Below are positions 57,715-64,000 of a DNA stretch of 64,000 nt, in pieces. The notes beneath the pieces were generated by a model. It made no database searches. It saw only the letters and a program-made list of their open reading frames with translations, and was not told where the DNA came from. How positions within the stretch are numbered: the first letter of the stretch is position 1; the number at the start of each line of letters is the position of its first letter. Source of the stretch: Biomphalaria glabrata (Eukaryota > Mollusca > Gastropoda > Planorbidae); the NCBI RefSeq assembly GCF_947242115.1, contig NC_074725.1, positions 10,268,011 to 10,332,010 on the forward strand, given 5' to 3'. The translations under genes were made by a program, and so were the position numbers.

Positions 57715-57970
57715 GAGGCGCGGTGGCTTCTGAACCGGCGACCTCGCGTTCGAATTCTGGTGAGGACTGGGATTTTTATAATTTCGGGATCTTTTTGGTG
57801 CCTATGAGCCCACCTAGCTCTAATGGGTTCCTGAGATTGGTTAGGTAAAAGGCGGTTGGTCGTTGTGCTGGCCACATGACACCCTCGTTAATCGTAGGCC
57901 ACAGAGACAGATGACCTTTCCATCATCTGCCCCATAGATCACAAGGTCTGAAAGGGAAACTTTAAGAAAA
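57715..57970 (+). repeat. tRNA-derived SINE (family 1)
   Basis: GGCGCGGTGGCTTCTGAACC head, B-box-like CGCGTTCGAATTCTGG, then GGTCGTTGTGCTGGCCACAT and the complete 3' end AAGGTCTGAAAGGGAAACTT. The only plus-strand copy with both ends. It lies about 600 bp upstream of gene D. Confidence 0.92.
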
Positions 57971-58523
57971 GTGCAGGATTACATATAGGCCAGACAACCT
58001 ATGGATTACGGACTCCACTTTTTTGGCGAAAGGCGCCCAGTTGTTGATGTCTCATTGGTAGTGATGTGTGTCTTTTTTCAGAAACGATGATAACTATTTG
58101 CAATTTATGGTCAATATTCCCCAAAAACGTAGCTATTTGGCCATTTGTAACTGAAGATTTTGTATCTGAAGTACTTTGTGACATTAACCAAATCTTTACA
58201 AGCACCTTTTTTTGTTTCTTGTACCCAACCCCAGAAAACCGGGGGTGGGGTGGGGAAGGGGCGACAGAGAGAAAGGGGGGAAGGGGGAGTACGAAACTCA
58301 ATGACATTGAGCTATCAATAAGATACATCAGTCATTTAACCACGACTTTTAAATTCCATTACTACATCGCAATTGTTGCATCCGCTATTCCTCCATCCCC
58401 CCCCCCCCCCCGCATTTCCTCAAGAGGGTGTGCATTTTTTCTGTTCAATTCAAGGACTCATATTGCATAACCGGATCTTGTCTTTCATTGGCTAGAATTC
58501 GAAATGCATTAGTAGGTCAACTG

Positions 58524-58531
58524 TATTTAAA
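58524..58531 (+). promoter_or_regulatory. TATA-like box of gene D
   Basis: TATTTAAA lies 55 bases upstream of the start codon, giving room for a start site near 58552-58556 and a 5' UTR of about 30 bases. Inferred from position and motif only. Confidence 0.45.
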
Positions 58532-58585
58532 CCTTTCACTTCGGAGATATTTCACTGACTGAAGACACAACTTTGACTTAACAAA

Positions 58586-58667
58586 ATGCAGACGATTGTT
58601 AGATTGGTGGTCCTGGCTCTAGCAGCTGTCATTCAAGTCTCTCTTGCTCAAGATGAATATTTCGTTG
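58586..58667 (+). CDS. Gene D exon 1 (signal peptide)
   Basis: 27 codons plus one base, ending TTCGTTG|GTAAAT (phase 1). Encodes the hydrophobic leader and QDEYFV. Confidence 0.82.
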
Positions 58668-61600
58668 GTAAATAGAAACACAGTTATTTCAGAAAAAAAC
58701 AAAAAACCTGTGCATATTAGTTAAACAAATATTTCAAAACGAAGATAGTGCTTTTTATGTCGATAGCGGAATTGAAAGAAATATATTTTTTAAATTATTA
58801 TTATTTTGTTTTTTTAAACTTACTCGTAAGTCCGTTTCATAATTGTAATCCATTATTGTATTATTACGTCAGAAACTCTATAGTGAGATTCACAGCAAGG
58901 GTAATATTATTTTATGAACCTTTAAAGATATATATATTCCCATTTCAGACCATGTGGTCTATAGGGCACCTGATGTAAAGGTCATCTGTTTCTGTGGCCT
59001 TCGGTAAATGAGGGTGTGATGTGGCCAGCACATCGACCAACGCCTCTGAATCAACCCAGTTCAAAGGGGTACCTGACTTTAGTTGAGGAAAAAAAGGTGT
59101 TGTGCTGGCCACATGACACCATCGTAAACCGTTGGCCACGGAAACAGATGACATTTAACATCATCTGCCCTATAGATCGCAAGGTCTGATTGATTTAGAT
59201 AACTGAAAACTGACTAAGTAGTATTACATGACAAAATGTTTAATCAGCTTGATATCTTTCAAAACAAAATGGTACCTACGAATTTCAGGAGACTTCAGAG
59301 AGCCGCCCGCTCAAGAGGGAGAGATCATTTATGCCAACTCCGAAGAGATCGAAGAGGCTTTCAACAAATCACTCACCAACAACAAGAAAAACAATGCGCG
59401 TGCTCTAGGAGACGACGAAGTGAGTGATCATGTCTGTAGTTGAGTGCATGTTTAATGGTAGGTGTAGCAGGAGGAGGAGGAAGAGAGAGAGGGGGGGGAG
59501 GAGATATCGTGTGTATTATTACTCTATGTGTAAGCCACTGAAATCCGTTTCATAATTGTAATCCATTATTGTATTTATTACGTCAGAAACTCTGTAATGA
59601 GACTCACGGCAAGGGTAATATTATTTTATAAACCATTAAAAATATATATGTTCCCATTTCAGACCATGTGGTCTATAGGGCAGATGATGTTAAGGTCATG
59701 GGTTTCTTTGGACAACGGTTAACGAGGGTGTCATGTGGCCAGCACAACGACCAACCACCATAACTTTCCCCAACTAAAGTCAGGTACCTATAAGACTAGG
59801 GTGGACTCGAGGGCGCCTAAAAAAATTCCGAAATTCAAAATCCCTGTAATCATCGAGATTCGAACCCAGTACCCCAGATCAAGCGCTTGACCAGTCAGCC
59901 ACCGCGCCCCCATATAAGATAAAATCACATTAAAACAGTAGATAAACATGTCAATGAAGATAGATGCTGCAAGCTCTAAGCAACTCCGCAAGACGAAGTG
60001 TATCCTTGCTAGTGACTGATCTAGCTTCTGCTGCTGGTATTAGCTTGTTAACTCTTTCTCTCCTAAATGACTATACTAACGTTGATTTGACCCCTTAAAT
60101 TAAATAAAATTTTGGTTTTATAAACTTTAATTGGTGTTATATATAAAAAAAGCATGCATTCTTCTATAATTATATACCTAATATAACTGTTCCTGATTAC
60201 ATACCAAAAAGATATTGAAGTTTAATCATAACAGGGTAGAAAATAGCAAAATGAATAATTCCATCGGAACGTGGAAAATAATTACGGAGAGAAAGAGTTC
60301 AATGTAAAATTCATAATGTCACCAATCAGTCTGGACCTGGCAACAGAGATTCTAGAAATCTCGTATTCCAGTCATAAGTTCCACTTTGAGACCCACTCAC
60401 ATTTCCTATTTTCTCCTAGCTGTTTCTGTTCAGTATTTTACTTCTTGATCTATGAATGAAGTTTCTCGTCCCATAGATCAAGAAACTCAGCGAGCAGCTC
60501 AGCGCTGTGGACTTTGAGACTGATGTCGACGACTTACTTGAGGGTATCGACGTCAAGCTGGAGACTGCTGAAGAGCTCGCGCGTAGTACCGACATCAGTG
60601 AAGCGAACAATTACCTGAGGGCTTACGCCCAGTCCAACTGGGTTGTTTATAAGTAAGTTATACATAAGTTATAAATACGATTTAGTTTCAAAATATAATT
60701 TATAAATAATATACTTAATTTACAGGTATCGAAATTAGTTTGATTCCCAGTTGACATAGGCTTCCTCTGAAACAGAGGATGAAATTAATAAATCTTCGGA
60801 CTCAAAGTAATAGTTATTGTCACCTTACTCTACGTTAAATGACAATGATATTTATTTAGAGTTTTAGCCTAACGGTTGTAGGGTTTATAAAGCTCCCTGG
60901 TCCAATCTTATTTTTTCCCGCTCACCAGGGATGAAAGGGTATTCCAAGAAACACAAATTATGCTCGGGTGAAATACAAATTTCTGACCTCCACGGTCCAC
61001 CGGTATTCAAACGTTTTCTAAGAAAATGGAAATTGTAACAAAATAGCGCGAGGTTTGTAAGAAATTTAAAATGAACCTTATGAGATATAAATATTACAAA
61101 TAGACAATTCTTATGTTCATGTGTATTGAATGTGATTTCTGTTATTTTGGTTTGTTTGACTTGTAGCTATCCAAACAAGAAAGAGTACTTAAAGAATCCA
61201 CTTGTTAAACTTTCACTTTGTTTATTGACAGATGCAGGGATGATCGTCATAGTCCGTTGTTTACTCTAAATACCCTAGTGCTACTAGAGCGTGGAATGGG
61301 TTGCCTGAGTCAGCCAGGAAAACCAATGACTTGGCAGAGTTTAAGTCACTGGTTAACATGCATGACAAGATTGACCTCGTAACACGCGTAGGGTGTAATC
61401 ATCTTCGTTTTGAAGAAAAGTCTGTATTTTATAAGATAATAATACAACAATACAATGTTTCCTCTACTAAAGCCAAGCGCCGCCTTTCTATTTTAGGTAT
61501 TCCATTTATAAAAGATCATCCTTCTGTGTGTCACGAGACAATTTCTTCCTTCGCTAACTAAAGTGTGCAATCTTACATTTAAATGGCTCTATCCTCTAGC

Positions 61601-63949
61601 CTTTAACACACGAACTCTCATTTCGCACTAGGTGGATTGAGATGTCAAGTAGCGGTCAAGTCTTAATACATTTTTAATAAAGTGGAGAAAAAAAGGTATA
61701 TTCCTTTTATTGTTTTGAAAATATACCAGACAGTTAGATTCTATCTGACTTGCTATTGTTCTGAACCCAACAGGTGCTGCCCAAGAAAACAGAACTACCA
61801 ATGTGGGGTCAACACCCAACTCTTGCCACCTCAGCGGCACTGGCTCTACGGCTGGTGCTACCCTCTGAGGAAAATCTTCATTAGAACATGCAACTGTGTG
61901 TAAGTTGCTCTTTGCTCGTTTGTTGTGGTTTTTATATGTCGTGAAACATGCGAAATAGTTATTAAAATAATGCTTATGTAAGGGAAAGAACGGCACATTG
62001 ACATCCATATATCTCAATACTGTACTTTTTAATTACATTTTCCATGACAAACAAAATTTATTAAATACCACTAAATAATTAATTGGTTGCGTAATTTTTA
62101 AACTTATTCATGTTTTGTTAGAGACAACGAATAATTGTGCAAAGTTTCAACTTGATTCAAGAAAGGCAAGGGGTAGAAACAACGTGTACAAAATGTGTAC
62201 CAGACAGACAGAAAGACAGACGGAGTGAGTTGATATAAGCTTTGTAAAAAAAAAAAGATTTCATAGCTGAATGATCTAGCTATTTGGGTAAGGTCGACAT
62301 TATAGTGCTCTATCCTAGGCTGACATTATAGTGCTCTATCCTAGGCTGACATTATAGTGCTCTATCCTAGGCTGACATTATAGTGCTCTATCCTAGGCTG
62401 ACATTATAGTGCTCTATCCTAGGCTGACATTAAAGTGCTCTATCCTAGGCTGACATTATAGTGCTCTATCCTAGGCTGACATTATAGTGCTCTATCCTAG
62501 GCTGACATTGAAAGTTCTAATGACTCTTGAGTATTACATAACGTGACAATACATGTGTGATTTGTCATTTAAAGCGCATAGAAATAAATTTGTATTTGCT
62601 CTTTTTTTACCTCCCCGGAAATGAAGTCAATGTGCAAATACAAAATAAGGACTAGAAAGATACGAATAAAACTATATTAAGACATGTCTGATAAGTCTCG
62701 GACCTTCCTTCTAAAATTAACATTATAGCGTCCTTACCGATTATTAAGTCCTTGCCGAGACCTGTGACAAGGGATGGAATCGGGCAATGTTCGAAATCGG
62801 GACCTAACCAGTGACATATAGCAGAACATCTAGATATGTGCTCGAGAAACGTAAAGGCTGGCTACTCCCCATAGTTAGCGCTGTTCTCGGCCACTTATAG
62901 TGAGTGGACCCAGGACAGGGGACGGTGCGCTGAGTACGCGGTACGGTCCGATTTCTATGCCCAGTCAGTCATTATGGCCACTACCGCTGGGAGCCCTCAG
63001 ACAGGACAGGGGTGAAGAGCCCCATGTCCAGGCCTGGTTGTTGGATAAAAGCCTTTCTAACAATCATCGGGATACTGGGCTTTTTTGAAGGTGAAGGCTA
63101 CTTTATGAAATCAATAATAAATGTACAGCATTAAAAAATTTAATACCAAAGAAAGAAAATAATTAATAATAAACAACCAATGAAAAAAAAATTTGACTAA
63201 CGATAAAAAAATAAACATTTATAGTACTAAATAATTTTTTTTTTAAATTCAAATTAGAACAAAAAAATGAACAAATCCAGAGTTATATACCTTAGGTTTA
63301 TACTCATGTACAACACGCTTTCATGAGCGACATTTGTTCTATTTGTACCTTTCATTGCAATTTATTGACATCTAAAATAGTTTTCACATTATGTCTCTAT
63401 TTTATTCTTTATTATTTTATTCTAACATCTATAGTATTTTATACTATAGACTTAATAGATCAAAAGATGATATGTGGAGCGGTCTAACAGCTCAAGATGG
63501 AGTACGGATCGTGCTCTTCTATGTTTGTTACATTACCGGATCCTGTTGAACAAAATAATAGTATTATTCATCAACAAAATAAAGTCGAATCTGGATTCAC
63601 ATCTGGTTTTGGTTCCTAATAACAGTCTGATCCGATTAACCAGATTCGATTGTATAATAGAATTCGTCTCGATACTTTAGGACTCGATCTGAATAAGCGG
63701 GTGGTCCGATTAACCGGATACGAATGTCTTTATATTGAACTTCCTAAGCCTCATGCTATTCTCTTCCCCATGTCCTGTTTCAGACAATGCTCAAGGTTGT
63801 GTCCTTACTGCATCCAAGAAGGTCGGTGCCGACCTCGTTTCTCTCCGGTGTCCTACGTCGCCGTTTGCTGGAAGAAGTTCTGGCCCATCCTCGTGCACCT
63901 CCAAACGGTGATCCCAACCAGCTGTTACTGCGACGCCCCTGCTTGTTAG
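58586..63949 (+). CDS. Gene D: secreted cysteine-rich protein, 226 aa, possible Spatzle/neurotrophin-like factor
   Basis: Five exons: 58586-58667, 59289-59419, 60477-60652, 61774-61899 and 63784-63949 (681 nt, 227 codons with stop). All four introns are GT-AG and the frame closes at TGTTAG. Residues 1-21 (MQTIVRLVVLALAAVIQVSL-A) are a signal peptide. Residues 22-128 are acidic and helical with little cysteine, resembling a pro-region. Residues 131-226 hold 14 cysteines: CCPRKQNYQC, then WLYGWCYPLRKIFIRTCNC, and finally SYVAVCWKKFWPILVH and VIPTSCYCDAPAC. The order signal, pro-region, about 100-residue knot and the terminal P-S/T-x-C-x-C motif recall Spatzle-type Toll ligands; the molluscan cysteine-rich neurotrophic factor is another candidate. 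No family is certain. Secretion is well supported. Confidence 0.8.
58827..59050. repeat. Direct repeat flanking gene D exon 2 (left copy)
   Basis: CCGTTTCATAATTGTAATCC, CAGAAACTCT, AAGGGTAATATTATTTTATG and then SINE sequence (AGACCATGTGGTCTATAGGG). The right copy is at 59546-59760. Confidence 0.88.
58945..59190. repeat. Inverted SINE pair (foldback) in gene D intron 1
   Basis: A minus-oriented SINE 3' half (58945-59040) is followed by a plus-oriented SINE 3' half (59041-59190). About 100 bases on each side are complementary (TGTGGCCAGCACA facing TGTGCTGGCCACA), so the transcript can fold into a long hairpin. Confidence 0.85.
59289..59419 (+). CDS. Gene D exon 2 (acidic region)
   Basis: AATTTCAG|GAGACTTC ... 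GACGAA|GTGAGT. Residues 28-71, GDFREPPAQEGEIIYANSEE onward, rich in Glu and Asn, with a possible N-glycosylation site (NKS). Flanked by direct repeats. Confidence 0.82.
59546..59760. repeat. Direct repeat flanking gene D exon 2 (right copy)
   Basis: Same segment as 58827-59050, including non-SINE flank and SINE start, so it arose by local duplication rather than two insertions. Confidence 0.88.
59655..59915 (-). repeat. tRNA-derived SINE (family 1), minus orientation
   Basis: Nearly full length from AGACCATGTGGTCTATAGGG to the tRNA-like head GAGATTCGAACCCAGTACCC and AAGCGCTTGACCAGTCAGCC. In gene D intron 2. Confidence 0.9.
60477..60652 (+). CDS. Gene D exon 3 (helical region)
   Basis: TCCCATAG|ATCAAG ... 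TTTATAA|GTAAGT (phase 2). Residues 72-129, LSEQLSAVDFETDVDDLLEG and LETAEELARSTDI, an acidic amphipathic stretch, then NYLRAYAQSNWVVY. Confidence 0.85.
61270..61440 (+). mobile_element. LINE 3' fragment in gene D intron 3
   Basis: CTAGAGCGTGGAATGGGTTG encodes the AWNGLPE tail and continues to TTAACATGCATGAC. The 3' tail matches 15836-15905. Confidence 0.8.
61774..61899 (+). CDS. Gene D exon 4 (first half of Cys domain)
   Basis: CCCAACAG|GTGCTGCC ... AACTGTGT|GTAAGT (phase 2). Residues 131-171 with six cysteines. Confidence 0.87.
62000..62255 (+). repeat. AT-rich dispersed repeat (family 3)
   Basis: ATATATCTCAATACTGTAC start, AATAATTAATTGGTTGCGTA body, TTTCAACTTGATTCAAGAAA, CAGACAGACAGAAAGACAGA and TTGATATAAGCTTTGTAAAA end. 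In gene D intron 4. Confidence 0.78.
62290..62512. repeat. 26-bp minisatellite in gene D intron 4
   Basis: About eight units of GCTGACATTATAG then TGCTCTATCCTAG, nearly identical (one T to A change in a middle unit), so young. Confidence 0.95.
62513..63783. other. Rest of gene D intron 4
   Basis: A less AT-rich, unassigned stretch at 62740-63080, then AT-rich DNA. Around 63600-63730 two diverged TCCGATTAACC(A/G)GAT segments look like a short duplication. No exon seen. Confidence 0.45.
63784..63949 (+). CDS. Gene D exon 5 (second half of Cys domain)
   Basis: CCTGTTTCAG|ACAATGC to the stop TAG at 63947-63949. Residues 173-226 with eight cysteines, ending CYCDAPAC. Any polyadenylation signal lies beyond the window. 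Confidence 0.87.
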
Positions 63950-64000
63950 CTTGATGACGTCATCCACTGGGACTGATACAATTTTTGTTTTCATTTAAAT

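Overview
This window looks like nuclear DNA of a freshwater pulmonate (hygrophilan) snail, most likely a planorbid of the Biomphalaria/Bulinus type. That placement is inference from AT-rich introns, GT-AG split genes, abundant GA/TA/TG microsatellites, tRNA-headed SINEs of a kind I associate with such snails, and many truncated non-LTR (LINE) tails. No bacterial-style operons, rRNA or functional tRNA genes are visible.

Four host genes can be assembled by splice-site reading. Three lie in tandem on the minus strand and encode four-pass membrane proteins of the TMEM272-like family: gene C (49566 to 46742, 317 aa), gene B (41361 to 36883, 246 aa) and gene A (33124 to 24227, 245 aa). All three have three coding exons with identical intron phases (0, then 1) and the same landmarks: a Cys-x-x-x-Pro motif opening exon 2, and a Cys-x-Pro-x-x-Tyr motif early in exon 3. 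The fourth, gene D (58586 to 63949, plus strand, five exons, 226 aa), encodes a secreted protein with signal peptide, acidic pro-region and a 14-cysteine C-terminal domain resembling a Spatzle/neurotrophin-type cystine knot.

Layout. 1-24 kb: gene-poor, repeat-rich DNA, including a three-level nest (LINE, then a hAT-like element at 6004-9122, then a second element at 6098-8279, the two inner ones with target-site duplications). 24-33 kb: gene A, whose introns are swollen by a 32-bp minisatellite (about 46 units) and a 27/28-bp minisatellite (about 2.6 kb) split by a 1.7-kb TIR element with an exact 8-bp target duplication. 33-36.8 kb: LINE fragments. 36.9-41.4 kb: gene B, with an LTR-like repeat in intron 1. 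41.6-46.7 kb: LINE fragments, a small MITE and a hairpin-rich GC block. 46.7-49.6 kb: gene C. 50-58.5 kb: intergenic repeats. 58.5-64 kb: gene D.

The most unusual observation is that in two of the three TMEM272-like paralogues a tandem repeat has grown directly out of an exon-intron junction, copying the 5' splice site. In gene A the exon 2 donor is copied about 46 times in a 32-bp unit. In gene C the exon 1 donor is copied every 39 bp, in frame, with no stop for five units, so use of a downstream donor would add 13-residue modules to the protein. I found no database evidence for this (none could be searched); the sequence pattern itself is directly visible.
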